Numbered from the stretch's first letter, positions 35,026 to 45,226 are shown. The stretch is DNA of 64,000 nucleotides from Aquimarina longa SW024 (GCF_001401755.1 NZ_AVQK01000018.1:1-64000), one strand, 5' to 3'. Notes: generated from the sequence alone by a model not told the origin. A program made the numbers and translations.

Positions 35026-35874
35026 CTATGCTACATTTTTAAGTTTATAAAATTCTATTTCAACTTCTATTGGAGTTTTGTATCCCAAAGAAGAATGTAA
35101 TCTTTTCCTATTATACCAGACCTCTATGTAATCAAATACAGCTGTTTTAGCTTCTTGTATTGTTTTGAAACTATGATGGTAAACAAGTTCTGCTTTTAAT
35201 GTTTTAAAGAAAGATTCTGCTACTGCATTATCCCAACAATTAGCTTTTCTACTCATGGATTGGGTAATCAACTTATTAGTAGTAACAACTTTTCTAAACT
35301 CTTTACTTGCGTATTGAACCCCTCTATCAGAGTGAAAAAGTAAAGGCGCCTCTATTTTTCTTTTAGAAACTGCCATTTTCCAAGCGGGTACTATGGTTTG
35401 ATCAGTAAACAAAGAAGTACTCAATGACCAACCTATCACCTGACGGTCATAAAGATCAATTAATGTTGTTAAATATAACCATCCTTTATTGGTTTTAATG
35501 TAAGTAATATCAGAGACCCAAACCTGATTTAATCTCTTGGGGTTAAACTCCCTATCCAAATGATTTTTGAATATGGGAAAACAATGATTTGAATCTGTAG
35601 TAATCTTATATTTCTTTTTTAATTTACTTCTTAACCCGTTAGATTTCATTAATCGGGAGATCCTACTTCTGGATACCTTATACCCTCTTCTAAGAAGTTC
35701 TTGTTTAATTCTAGGACTCCCATAAGTTTGTCTACTATCATAGAAGATATTTTTTATTTCCAAAGTTAATTTCTGGTCTTCTAAAACCCTATTACAAGGG
35801 CCATTACTATACCATCTATAATAACTACTTCTACTAACTTTTAGTACTTTACACATTCTCTCAATGGAATACAT
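35026..35874 (-). CDS. IS3-family transposase OrfB (DDE)
   Basis: 282-aa catalytic subunit with an HTH_21-like N-terminus (MCKVLKVSRSSYYRW, YGSPRIKQELLRRGY). The rve integrase core has the DDE triad visible: D in VWVSDITYIKT, D in LLFHSDRGVQYAS, E in NAVAESFFKTLKAE. It ends with the family tail WYNRKRLHSSLGYKTPIEVE. It is normally made as an OrfAB fusion by -1 frameshifting; the -1 frame from OrfA runs through …WKIYQFIVSYKHMYSIERMC into OrfB without a stop. Confidence 0.95.
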   Translation of the reverse strand: MYSIERMCKVLKVSRSSYYRWYSNGPCNRVLEDQKLTLEIKNIFYDSRQTYGSPRIKQELLRRGYKVSRSRISRLMKSNGLRSKLKKKYKITTDSNHCFPIFKNHLDREFNPKRLNQVWVSDITYIKTNKGWLYLTTLIDLYDRQVIGWSLSTSLFTDQTIVPAWKMAVSKRKIEAPLLFHSDRGVQYASKEFRKVVTTNKLITQSMSRKANCWDNAVAESFFKTLKAELVYHHSFKTIQEAKTAVFDYIEVWYNRKRLHSSLGYKTPIEVEIEFYKLKNVA

Positions 35875-35888
35875 ATGTTTATATGAAA

Positions 35889-36194
35889 CTATGAATTGAT
35901 AGATTTTCCATCGCTCTTGGAGAAAATGTGAACGGCCTTTTTTAAGATTTCTAGTTCTAATTGAGCATCTTTAAGAGCTTTACGTAACTCCTTCACTTCT
36001 TGGTTATCTATTTGAGAAGAAGGTGGTTTAGAAGCTTTTTTAGAAACTCCATCTTCACTATCTAGCTTACGCCAACGATAAATCCTATCAACTTTAACTC
36101 CTAATTCATCGGCTAATTCTTTTATGTTTTCTCGCTGATAGCTTAACCGAACAGCTTCTGATTTAAATTCTTTACTGTAAAATCGTTTCTTCAT
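35889..36194 (-). CDS. IS3-family transposase OrfA
   Basis: 101-aa helix-turn-helix protein: KRFYSKEFKSEAVRLSYQRE, ELADELGVKVDRIYRWRKLD, then a leucine zipper (VKELRKALKDAQLELEILKK) and the typical end FSKSDGKSINS. A-rich runs near the end (AAAAAG and GGAAAATC) are candidate slippage sites for OrfAB production. Confidence 0.93.
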   Translation of the reverse strand: MKKRFYSKEFKSEAVRLSYQRENIKELADELGVKVDRIYRWRKLDSEDGVSKKASKPPSSQIDNQEVKELRKALKDAQLELEILKKAVHIFSKSDGKSINS

Positions 36195-36211
36195 TTTTCT
36201 AAGATATTTAT

Positions 36212-39200
36212 TTAAACATAAACTGTCTTAAATATCTGTCCGAATAAAGGTAGCAACTCCACATTTTCATCTTTAAAACTTTTAGCACATGCATCTATAA
36301 AGATATGCGCAGTTTTACACTTCGACTTTCTCAAAGGGTCAAGTAAAACTTTATTTAATGAAATTGCAGTTTCTGCAATATGATGTTTATGCATATCATA
36401 TGTTGACAAATAGTTTGTAATTCCGTTATGGAAGCCATGTCCAACAAAATAAAAAATCAAACGATCTTCTTCTGTTAAGTAATGAAATAGGCTAGATAAA
36501 TCATATTCTAAAGAACTTTTCATAGCTTCTTCATTAAGGAATGAATGAATATTATTTGCGTCGACATTCATTCGTTCAATTAACATCTTCTTGAATTTTA
36601 TAGCATCATTATTAGCATATTTTACAGGTGATATTTGATGTTCTTTTTTAACAGCATAATCTTCAATCCCAATAATAATGGCTATAGTTCTATTAAACCC
36701 TGGAACGGCAAGTGTTTTAGAAACATTAGATATATTTTCTTCGGGTTCTGTAATTGATTCTTTTCGAGTGTATTTTTGGTTATCAAACAATATATCATTG
36801 CTTGATTTCATTGTTTTAATTACAAAAACAGATTTTTCGTCAACTTGAACCCAATCATAAGTTACCGTTGGAATTGGCGAAAGTAATGAAATTGCTTTTT
36901 TTGTAATTTCAACAATTCTAAAATCAGCGCTAAGACCAACTACCTCGTTCTTAGTAATATTGATTTCTTTAAGTCCGAAAATTAAAGACCCCCCATTGGT
37001 ATTAGCAAACGATGAAATAATTTTAGCTATCTTTTGTGGAACAAATGGGACAGCATTAAAGTCTAGTTCCTCATTTTTGGGAGTATTTAGAGAAGTTTCT
37101 ATATCAGAAACATTAATATTTCTGACAGGTATTCTGTTAATACCAGTTTTTTTCAAAAGTTGGCCTATAGTTACTTGTTTAGGGAAATTCACGCCATCTT
37201 CACACCATAATTCAGCATCAACATATTCAAGAACATCAAATTCTGATGTGTAATAAAGTAATATGAACTCTTTATCAGATGGTCTTGCTACTACAGTAAT
37301 CTCATTCCCGTTTTTTGTTATACCTCCTAGAATACTTTCAGCAATCTCATAATAATTACTACAATCATATTCCGGGTGTATTTCAAGGTATTTAATCACA
37401 TTTGAAACAGCTCTCTTAATAATATTCTTTGTATAATTTAATCCATCATAGTCTGATTTTGATAAGTGGAAGAATTCTGGCGAAATTTGTCCTTTACCTA
37501 TTATTTTTCCTGATTTTGTTAATAAGTCTAAATTTTGATTATTTGCTTCAGATTCAGAAATACTTATATCAAGAACTTCTTTAGGTATACTAATATTTTC
37601 TTGTTCAAAATACTCTTTAATTTCGCTAACAGTGGATCTAAGTAAAAAATCTAACTTTTTATCGTGTCCAACTAAATAAAAATATCGACATAAGACTTCA
37701 GGTAATCTCAATAGTACGTTATTTGAATTCCAAGGACTGGTTACAAAAAGATTGAATTCATTAAAATGAACATTAACACTTTTAATAAAATCAATATCTG
37801 TATAATTGATATCAAGTTTTTCTGCTTGATAAATATTTAATTCTTCAATTTTGTTATTAAGACTTTCTAGAGATTCATTTGTGTTTTCATTAGTAGCTTC
37901 ACTACTAATCCAAATTCTAAAATAAGGAAGAATAACTTTCAAATGACAAATTAAACTACTACATACTTCTTTTTTGATTGAAGTTAATTCAAAATCACTT
38001 TGTTTTAGAATTTTCACTTTAAAGTAAAACAAAAAATTCTCTAGATTAGAATGCTGTTTATTTTCAGCATTCATATCTAGAAAATAAAACTGATCTTGAA
38101 AAATAGATTCGTTACCATCTAAGAAATATTTAAGATCATTAGATTTTGTAAATTCTTGTTTAGTATTTAATAAGGAACCACTATTTGCCCAGACTTTAAC
38201 TTGTGAGATTTCTTCTTCACTCCAATTTATACTTAGATCTAATAATATTTTGTAAATGGATTGAATTCGGTCTAAGTTGCCTTTTCTTACTTTACTTTCT
38301 TTAGTAAGATCTAATGATATCCTATTAAGCAATTCCAGATAATCTGATAATTCAAGACTTGTTTTAAAGTTGAAAAAGGCCTTCCAGTCTTGAGGTAGTT
38401 CTTTACCATAAAAAACAGGCAAATAGTTACCTGATATTTTGACAATATCTTCTGAATTAATAAATGTATCATTTGCCTTATAGCATGTTTTCATTAAGGT
38501 TGGAATACATTTATTATTCCTAACATACCACCGGATGTAATTAGCTACCTCATTTCCTGTATTTCTTCCAGCAAAACCTTCTCTTCCCCAGTAAGCAGTT
38601 GCAAGAGAATCAAAACTAACAAAATCAATATTGGTGATAACATCAGACCAAAATAGTTTAGAAAAGCCATATTTGAAAGTGTTTTTAATGAATGTTAATG
38701 TTGTTATACCTGAATAATAATCTGCTTTAAATTTTGTAACAAATGGTTTAAAATATTTATCTTCTCCTTCAAAATAATCTCCTTTAAATTTATATTTTTC
38801 GATTAAGTTGGTCTTACTTGTTTTATCATAAGTAATAGATGCTATAGCTTCTTTTACCCCCATCATTTTAAAGAAACGTCTCAACTCATCTTTGTGAGAT
38901 GTATATTTAATGTATTCTTGGCTTACAAAAATATCATCCTTTAAAACAGGTTGTAATTTTAGTTTTGGAAAATATGAATCAGAAAAATAACAAGATTTTG
39001 CCGACAATAAATTTCCTTTTTCAGTTAATATTTCTAACTCTGATAGCTCACCTAATTCTTCTTTCCCAATATCTCCTTTAACATAAAGTCCGAATATATT
39101 TAATATTGTTTCTATTGAATTTTCAAGCGTACTATATGTGGAAGCATTTTCAATTATAGTTTTCCTTAGATAGGAAAGGTCTGTTTTCTCAATTACACCT

Positions 39201-40975
39201 AATTTTTCTAACCATATTCTTGTCTCTGTATTCTGTAATAGAAAATCTTGGGTTTCATTATGCAGAAAAGATATTTCACTATTGGGGTCATTCCAATTGT
39301 TATCATCAGGTGTTGGAAAATAAATATTACTGGGACGATGAAGTTTTCCCTTATGATCAAGTATAAATGACCAGTTCTTAATTACCGAATCAGAAATATT
39401 TTTTGGTTCTTCATTTTCACTTAACTGTTTAAAAAACTGAATAAGTTGAATGTTTGCTAAAGTTGTATGAGACTTAGAGAAGACATCCGATTCCAATAAT
39501 TTAGATACCTCATTCCACTCAAAAGAGGCTACACCAATTTCTTTGAATTTTTTTTCATATACCTTAAAAGGTAAAAATGGGTTTGCATTAATGCTTTTTC
39601 TATTCTCTTTTTGAATTACATATTCTCTTATCAGACTTTCTGTAATAAATGGCTCTTTTGAGATTGAAGTGGAGTCAATTATAGCTTGATTAATTTTAAT
39701 CAATTCCTCCTGATTTGACAATATAAACGGAATAGTATCAAAAGCATTTGATACAGCCTTACAATATGAAGAACCTAGTGAATTAGATATGGTAGATTTT
39801 GAAGGTATTAGTTCGTAAGCATTATATTTATATTTTCCTTTTACAAGTTCGGCAACCCATTTTAATAATTCAAAAGGAATATTATGAAAAAGCCATTGAT
39901 TCCATTTAGAATTTTCGTGTAATGTTTCTCTATTTGCTCCAATAACAAAACTACTATTTACTAGAACGGGTATCTCATACTGCGTCTCTTCTGTAGGAAG
40001 ATAAGAATACAGAAGTCTTTCATTAATCCCCAGTTTTTGAATACCATATTCACCTAATTTCGCTGCAAAAGTTAATTCTGTTTCACTCGCATTTAACAGC
40101 TTATCTGGTATATTTCTTTCTTCTTTTAGTTTTGATTTTATGGCATCAGGGACTTGTAATTGAATTGTTTTGATTAGCCATGATACTTTAATTTTCCCAT
40201 TCTGCTTAATTTCTACTGTCTTATCATTTTCTTCTGTTTGTCTATGAAGAGTAATAATATTTGAAGTTTTTAAGTTAAAATCTAGCTCTTCAACGTTTTT
40301 AAGAAACAAAAACATATTAACATTCGAAGACAATTCATTTATTGCCTTCTTAACATCATCCTTACTTTTAGATAGCAATACGATTGTTGCAACTGTCCAT
40401 TCTCCGCTATCTAAAAAGCTTTTTATTCTTCTATCTACATCTTCATTACAAGTATATATCGGAATAATTTGCCAAGGATATGAAAATTGTCTTTCATTCT
40501 CTTCCTCCCAGATTTGCTGATTCTCTCCCCATTTACTATTCCAATCAAAAGCATATCCCGAATCAAATCGAAAGTATTCATTATTCGTATATATGATAAC
40601 TTTGCTGGATTGCCCAAAAACAGCTTTAAAACCAATCCCTTTATATCCCGTTTTTTCTACTGAATCCTTTTTTGTTCCATCACTGACTCCACATATACCT
40701 CTTAGGTCTCTTTTATCGAAAGGTTTACCTGTATGTGCTACAACCAGATAGTCATCAAAAAGTCTAATTCCAACTTTGACAAGTTTTTCTGACATTACCG
40801 AATCATCGGCATTTTGTAGTAACTCATATATGAACCTCTTTGAATCAGTATATAAATCAACAGATAACGATCTTAGAGATTCAGCTTGATTTATCGCATG
40901 TTCAGGCTCTGCGTAACCAGTATTTTTTTTAAAAATATATTCAATGTCAGCTTTTAAACTCATACTACTTCTCAT
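36212..40975 (-). CDS. Large HSP90-like ATPase / AlbA_2 / caspase-like protein, tail altered by IS3
   Basis: 1587 aa, no signal peptide. Residues ~20-260 are a sacsin/iHSP90-type histidine-kinase-like ATPase: LYTDSKRFIYELLQNADDSV (N box), HTGKPFDKRDL, GYKGIGFKAVFG. A long middle is unassigned. At about 1255-1400 an AlbA_2/Schlafen-like domain appears (KIAKIISSFANTNGGSLIFG, VGLSADFRI). From ~1424 is a caspase-like C14 domain: IAIIIGIEDYAV, H1513 in YFVGHGF and C1563 in FIDACAKS. The last ten residues (FGQIFKTVYV) come from the IS3 end; without the IS the frame would read SCKSRFESCSRY and stop inside the tRNA scar. It follows HamB by 174 bp, so it is probably a separate defence gene. Confidence 0.8.
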   Translation of the reverse strand: MRSSMSLKADIEYIFKKNTGYAEPEHAINQAESLRSLSVDLYTDSKRFIYELLQNADDSVMSEKLVKVGIRLFDDYLVVAHTGKPFDKRDLRGICGVSDGTKKDSVEKTGYKGIGFKAVFGQSSKVIIYTNNEYFRFDSGYAFDWNSKWGENQQIWEEENERQFSYPWQIIPIYTCNEDVDRRIKSFLDSGEWTVATIVLLSKSKDDVKKAINELSSNVNMFLFLKNVEELDFNLKTSNIITLHRQTEENDKTVEIKQNGKIKVSWLIKTIQLQVPDAIKSKLKEERNIPDKLLNASETELTFAAKLGEYGIQKLGINERLLYSYLPTEETQYEIPVLVNSSFVIGANRETLHENSKWNQWLFHNIPFELLKWVAELVKGKYKYNAYELIPSKSTISNSLGSSYCKAVSNAFDTIPFILSNQEELIKINQAIIDSTSISKEPFITESLIREYVIQKENRKSINANPFLPFKVYEKKFKEIGVASFEWNEVSKLLESDVFSKSHTTLANIQLIQFFKQLSENEEPKNISDSVIKNWSFILDHKGKLHRPSNIYFPTPDDNNWNDPNSEISFLHNETQDFLLQNTETRIWLEKLGVIEKTDLSYLRKTIIENASTYSTLENSIETILNIFGLYVKGDIGKEELGELSELEILTEKGNLLSAKSCYFSDSYFPKLKLQPVLKDDIFVSQEYIKYTSHKDELRRFFKMMGVKEAIASITYDKTSKTNLIEKYKFKGDYFEGEDKYFKPFVTKFKADYYSGITTLTFIKNTFKYGFSKLFWSDVITNIDFVSFDSLATAYWGREGFAGRNTGNEVANYIRWYVRNNKCIPTLMKTCYKANDTFINSEDIVKISGNYLPVFYGKELPQDWKAFFNFKTSLELSDYLELLNRISLDLTKESKVRKGNLDRIQSIYKILLDLSINWSEEEISQVKVWANSGSLLNTKQEFTKSNDLKYFLDGNESIFQDQFYFLDMNAENKQHSNLENFLFYFKVKILKQSDFELTSIKKEVCSSLICHLKVILPYFRIWISSEATNENTNESLESLNNKIEELNIYQAEKLDINYTDIDFIKSVNVHFNEFNLFVTSPWNSNNVLLRLPEVLCRYFYLVGHDKKLDFLLRSTVSEIKEYFEQENISIPKEVLDISISESEANNQNLDLLTKSGKIIGKGQISPEFFHLSKSDYDGLNYTKNIIKRAVSNVIKYLEIHPEYDCSNYYEIAESILGGITKNGNEITVVARPSDKEFILLYYTSEFDVLEYVDAELWCEDGVNFPKQVTIGQLLKKTGINRIPVRNINVSDIETSLNTPKNEELDFNAVPFVPQKIAKIISSFANTNGGSLIFGLKEINITKNEVVGLSADFRIVEITKKAISLLSPIPTVTYDWVQVDEKSVFVIKTMKSSNDILFDNQKYTRKESITEPEENISNVSKTLAVPGFNRTIAIIIGIEDYAVKKEHQISPVKYANNDAIKFKKMLIERMNVDANNIHSFLNEEAMKSSLEYDLSSLFHYLTEEDRLIFYFVGHGFHNGITNYLSTYDMHKHHIAETAISLNKVLLDPLRKSKCKTAHIFIDACAKSFKDENVELLPLFGQIFKTVYV

Positions 40976-41149
40976 TTTTTAGCATAACAAGGAAAAAAGT
41001 TAAATTTTCTAGAAATTACAATCATACTTATAAGTTTATTTGAATTTTATCAAAAGCGCAATTTTAATTCTTCTTTAAAAAAATCAATTAGTCTTTCTCA
41101 ATAAGAAAAAACACTTTGTCTAGATTTTGATTTTTACCATTATCTATTT

Positions 41150-43714
41150 CTATAATATTCTAATTATTTCGTCATATTCAAGTGTTCCTTTTTTAAACTC
41201 TGATATAACCATATTTTTATTTACATTTTTTAATTTACCGTCTTCTATACTAAGAGCTGGTCTACATTTTCGATAAATGGCTAAAGCTGTATGTCTTGAA
41301 AGTCCTATATTTTGAAGTGCAATTGCTATTCTGTTTTGTGTTCCATATTCAAGTAAAGAAGCCCAGTTTTCTCCAGCGGAATCTTCTCCTAAAATATTAG
41401 CAATGACCTGATAATAATGATTAAAATATTTTTCGAAAAGGAAGCGTAAAACATATTCTATATTATCAATTATATTTTCTATAACAATATTGATATGCTT
41501 CTTATTTCCTTTTTCAAAAGGAGCATATTCATTAAAATCAACCGCTATATCAACACCATTGTTTTCGTGATAATCAATGGATTGCTTTATTATTTGACTT
41601 AGACCAATACCATTTACCCATTGATTCATAAGAAGTGCGTAATAAGAAAGACTTTTTTTATTCTTTAGTTTCTTTTCTGCATTTTCCCATTCGTAAATTT
41701 CGAACATAAAATTCAAAATATCTAAACAAGTATTGTAATCTATTGTAGAACTATTTGGTAACGTTATGCTTTTTCCTTGTTTGTGTTGTTTTAATAACTC
41801 TATAAATACCTTGTTTTGAATTTTAAGGTTTATAGATTGATTCGAGTTTAAAATATAAGAAGGAATTGAATAGTCTTTAACTTTATTTTTAGCAAGTTCA
41901 ATAATTTTTCTCTTTTTTTTCTCTATTAGTTTTTCAATTAATGGGCTTTTGTAATTTGACTTTATTTCTAATGTATCTACACTTATGATATTGGCAATAT
42001 ATTGTAAAATAGCCTTTTCTTCTTCTGTACCAGATATGTCTTGCTCATTTAGTATCTTTTCAATTCGCTTTAAATTCCTATCAATTTTTGTTAAAACTGT
42101 TGGTGTTAATGTTATCTCAGATTTATTAAGGATTTCTTTATTATCCCAAACACAGTTCTCATGTTGAATACAGAAAATATTACCATATAATTCTTGTGAA
42201 AGTCGCCCAGCTCTGCCTGATAAGTTCCAAAAATCAATTGGCATTAATTTTTTTAACCCGTTTTTATTATTTAAAATGAAAATATTCTGAGTAGGCATAT
42301 TAACACCTTCGAGCAATGTTGAAGTGCAAAAAACATTCTGTACTTCTTCATTTTTATATAAATTCTCTACGAGGTTTCTAATTAGTTGAGGAAGTTTACC
42401 ATAATGAAAAGCAACTTTATGCTCTAATAAATTTGCTAAATAGTATTGAGGATGAATATATTCTTTAATTTGTTTTATTGCTTTGCTTAAAGTTTCACTC
42501 AAATCAACTTCTGCGACTGTTTTTGAAAACTCATTTGCTTCATAAATTGTCTTTGATTTACTATTACAATAAATTAAATTGTTTTTATTTAAACCTAAAT
42601 GTTTAATAAGTTCTGTTGTCGAATTTGCTACTTGAAATAATTCAAAATTTTCAATATTTGTATTAGTGTCATTTTGTATTAATTCAACATTTTGACTTAA
42701 TAAATCTATAAAAAATAAATTTTGTGAAACTGGTGATTCATTAGTTTTGAATGTACTATTTGATTTGTTTCTGTCAAATAACTCTAGAAAAACTTCAGGA
42801 TTTGAAACATTTGGAGAGGAAAAATACAACTTTATGTTTCCGTATTTTTTAATTGTTTTTTCTATAGCCGTGTATGTTGTTACACTTCTTGAATCTTTTT
42901 CATTTGCTAATTTATGAGCTTCATCTATAAATACAAATCCAATAGGAGGGTTGTTTTCTTGAGATAAATAACTAATAAGTCTTTCAGGCGTTAAAATTAA
43001 AATATAGTTATAAGGTTCATCTCCTATGAAGTCATTTACATTTGAATTAGTTAGAATTCGATATTTATATTGTTCAGAAAGTTCTTTTATTTCATCTTTT
43101 AAATCAAGTGTGAATTGATTAATTAAAGCCCTTGTAGGAACAACTATAACTAAATTTTCTGGAGGGCTGTTTCTCATTACTTTCTTTATAAAAGCTTTGA
43201 TGATAAAAGATTTTCCCATTGATGTAGGCCCAGAAAAACTATATTCAAGTGTATTGCTTAATTCTGAATACAATTCAAATTGTGAATCTGTAAAAACAAA
43301 ATTTTCAGAATCAGGTACTTTTTGAATAATTTTTTTAGCATCTACCTCTATTGCTCTTAATATGGGTAGAGTAGCAGTGTTTTCATTAAATTCATTTAAG
43401 TAATTAATAGCTGGAAAATTTCCTAATTTTGAATAAACAGCTTTTGCAAATGTTCTGTAAATTTCATTGTTTTTAAAATGATGATTTAAGTATGTTATGA
43501 TTTGATATGATTTATTTCTTGCTTCTGAGAGTGTGGAGTTTGATAATATGTCTGAGAACCTTAGAATATCTTTTAATTCTTTCTCCGTTGGAATGTTTTC
43601 CGAGTTATCATTTTTAAGATTGTAGTCGGCAGAAAGTAAAGAACATTTTTTATAAAGCAGATTAAAATAATCATCAGTTAAAATGTCAGTAGTTAATTTG
43701 TCTATAATCCTCAT
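41150..43714 (-). CDS. hamB: Hachiman defence helicase HamB
   Basis: 854-aa superfamily 2 helicase of the two-gene Hachiman anti-phage system. Motif I SGPTSMGKS (161-169), Ia VVPTRALINQ, motif II DEAH (264-267), motif III FSSPN, and motif VI NLSGRAGRLS are all visible. The C-terminal ~350 residues are helical (LSRHTALAIYRKCRP). The start is 3 bp after the HamA stop, as expected for a coupled pair. In characterised Hachiman, HamB senses DNA damage and releases HamA nuclease activity. Confidence 0.9.
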   Translation of the reverse strand: MRIIDKLTTDILTDDYFNLLYKKCSLLSADYNLKNDNSENIPTEKELKDILRFSDILSNSTLSEARNKSYQIITYLNHHFKNNEIYRTFAKAVYSKLGNFPAINYLNEFNENTATLPILRAIEVDAKKIIQKVPDSENFVFTDSQFELYSELSNTLEYSFSGPTSMGKSFIIKAFIKKVMRNSPPENLVIVVPTRALINQFTLDLKDEIKELSEQYKYRILTNSNVNDFIGDEPYNYILILTPERLISYLSQENNPPIGFVFIDEAHKLANEKDSRSVTTYTAIEKTIKKYGNIKLYFSSPNVSNPEVFLELFDRNKSNSTFKTNESPVSQNLFFIDLLSQNVELIQNDTNTNIENFELFQVANSTTELIKHLGLNKNNLIYCNSKSKTIYEANEFSKTVAEVDLSETLSKAIKQIKEYIHPQYYLANLLEHKVAFHYGKLPQLIRNLVENLYKNEEVQNVFCTSTLLEGVNMPTQNIFILNNKNGLKKLMPIDFWNLSGRAGRLSQELYGNIFCIQHENCVWDNKEILNKSEITLTPTVLTKIDRNLKRIEKILNEQDISGTEEEKAILQYIANIISVDTLEIKSNYKSPLIEKLIEKKKRKIIELAKNKVKDYSIPSYILNSNQSINLKIQNKVFIELLKQHKQGKSITLPNSSTIDYNTCLDILNFMFEIYEWENAEKKLKNKKSLSYYALLMNQWVNGIGLSQIIKQSIDYHENNGVDIAVDFNEYAPFEKGNKKHINIVIENIIDNIEYVLRFLFEKYFNHYYQVIANILGEDSAGENWASLLEYGTQNRIAIALQNIGLSRHTALAIYRKCRPALSIEDGKLKNVNKNMVISEFKKGTLEYDEIIRIL

Positions 43715-43717
43715 AGT

Positions 43718-44608
43718 TTACGTCATTTGTTTAATAATGTCTTTTCGGTTTTCACTTAAATTTGTAAACGGAACGACATAAACATGAAAATTGTAACCAG
43801 TAAATTCAGATTTTTTAATTTGAAAGTTTATTGAATCTGTTATATTTTGAACTTGTTGTTGTATTTTATTTCGAATGTGTTTTCTAAACTCTGAATTAGG
43901 TTTATTTAATTCCTCATCTGTAATCTCAATATTGAAGCCTAGAAATATGCCAAATGAATAATCGGTATTTATTTCATCTTCTTTTGCACTTGGAATAATT
44001 ACTTTTTTAAGAAAATCATATAGATTTTTATCAAATGCTTCTTTCACTAATTGAGAGTTGATTAAGCCAATTTCAAAATCTAATTTTTTGTTTTCTTTTA
44101 GTAATTTTGAAAGAGAGCCAAATGCCTCATAAATGCCTTTTTGTAAATCTGAATTTAATTTTGATTCCCCAAGAATTAGTTGGTAATCTGTATCTGTAAG
44201 TTTAAGTAGATGAACTCCATCAGCACCTTTAACATAATCGTTATTTGATGTTTTTATTTCTAATTTCGTTAAAATTTTTGGGGCTCCTAAATGAGATTCT
44301 AATAAGCAGTAGAGTAGTATCTCTCCTAATTCACCTTCATTAGCAGAATAAATTCTTAGCTTTTCTTTCGCTTTATCTACTAAGGTTGCGTATTCTTCAA
44401 CATCCTTTAATTTTTGAACCTCTGTTCTTGATAAAGCAAAATGATATAATTGATTTGAAAGCAATCTTACTAATTCATCATAGACAAATGAATTATTTCT
44501 AACTTTTAATGTAAATAGATTTAGCTTATTAGACTTATCTAGCTCTAAGTTTTCTATATCATGATAGAATAGGTCTAAAAAGGTTTCTTTTACATTAGTT
44601 TCAATCAT
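43718..44608 (-). CDS. hamA: Hachiman nuclease HamA (DUF1837)
   Basis: 296-aa DUF1837 protein. The nuclease-like core has GAD130G, then E148 and K150 in LILGESKL, a PD-(D/E)xK-type arrangement, preceded by the helix GELGEILLYCLLESHLGAPK. The C-terminus has conserved FGIFLGFNIEI and VYVVPFTNLSENRKDIIKQM. It is immediately upstream of hamB. It is the first gene of the defence pair and starts next to a 600-bp non-coding region that must hold its promoter. Confidence 0.9.
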   Translation of the reverse strand: MIETNVKETFLDLFYHDIENLELDKSNKLNLFTLKVRNNSFVYDELVRLLSNQLYHFALSRTEVQKLKDVEEYATLVDKAKEKLRIYSANEGELGEILLYCLLESHLGAPKILTKLEIKTSNNDYVKGADGVHLLKLTDTDYQLILGESKLNSDLQKGIYEAFGSLSKLLKENKKLDFEIGLINSQLVKEAFDKNLYDFLKKVIIPSAKEDEINTDYSFGIFLGFNIEITDEELNKPNSEFRKHIRNKIQQQVQNITDSINFQIKKSEFTGYNFHVYVVPFTNLSENRKDIIKQMT

Positions 44609-45226
44609 AAATTGTCGATTATTTCAAAATGTATTGTTTAATTATTGATAAAATAATTATAACTGAATACACAAAATATGGTTACTTGTCCTTATCCACT
44701 TTTATTAAATTGCCCTATAGAATTCTTCGTTCGTTTAATGTTTCTTTACGGAAATCCGTAACCATTATCTGTTTTTATCAAACAACCCCATTCTTCAATT
44801 TTCGTAATTGAAGAATGGGGTTGTTTTTACTTTCTAAATTTAACAATTATAATTGAGTATAAAAAATCACATAATCCAGAACTTGTTTTTTAATAACTCT
44901 CTCCACTTGATAAACAGAGATATATTATGAAAAATACTAAAACAGTTACTTAAAACTCAAATGAGAATTATCATTCATTAAAAACCATATAAAATCTATA
45001 ATCATATGCTTTGAAATTAAAAATACCCCCCACCTATTCCCCCCACCACTATTATATAAATTAACTAAGCCCTAGCTTTAAATAAAAATCAAAATACTCA
45101 TTATCAATCATTTACATTGAAAATGAAAATAAAAAAAGAATTTGTGACCTTCGGGTAGAGAAGATAAAAGTCACACTATTTTTAAGATAAAAAAGGCTTT
45201 TTAAGTAAAAACAAGTAGAAAAAACA
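44609..45226. other. Long non-coding gap upstream of hamA
   Basis: AT-rich. It contains a TTACGGAAATCCGTAA near-palindrome (44749-44764), the strong terminator at 44783-44830, a short C-rich tract (near 45026-45051) and a 14-bp tRNA-derived piece TGTGACCTTCGGGT (45143-45156). Only short frames with no protein-like composition are present. Confidence 0.5.
44783..44830 (+). terminator. Rho-independent terminator, 18-bp perfect stem
   Basis: CAACCCCATTCTTCAATT (44783-44800), loop ttcgt, exact reverse complement 44806-44823, then TTTTTAC. The T-run lies on the plus-strand side, so it terminates rightward transcription, yet no gene is recognisable upstream on that strand. Confidence 0.85.

Larger units (their letters stand above)
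35005..36244 (-). mobile_element. IS3-family insertion sequence
   Basis: 1240 bp bounded by inverted ends TTCGGACA (perfect over 8 bp, then a diverged TTTAAGAC-like block) and flanked by a 4-bp direct repeat TAAA (35001-35004 and 36245-36248). Inside are OrfA and OrfB in the usual order. An intact target duplication and intact frames indicate a recent, probably active copy. Confidence 0.85.

Noticed and set aside
44629..44811. Plus-strand 60-aa frame before hamA
   Set aside because: No protein-like conservation; it runs into a terminator stem, and its composition is that of AT-rich non-coding DNA.
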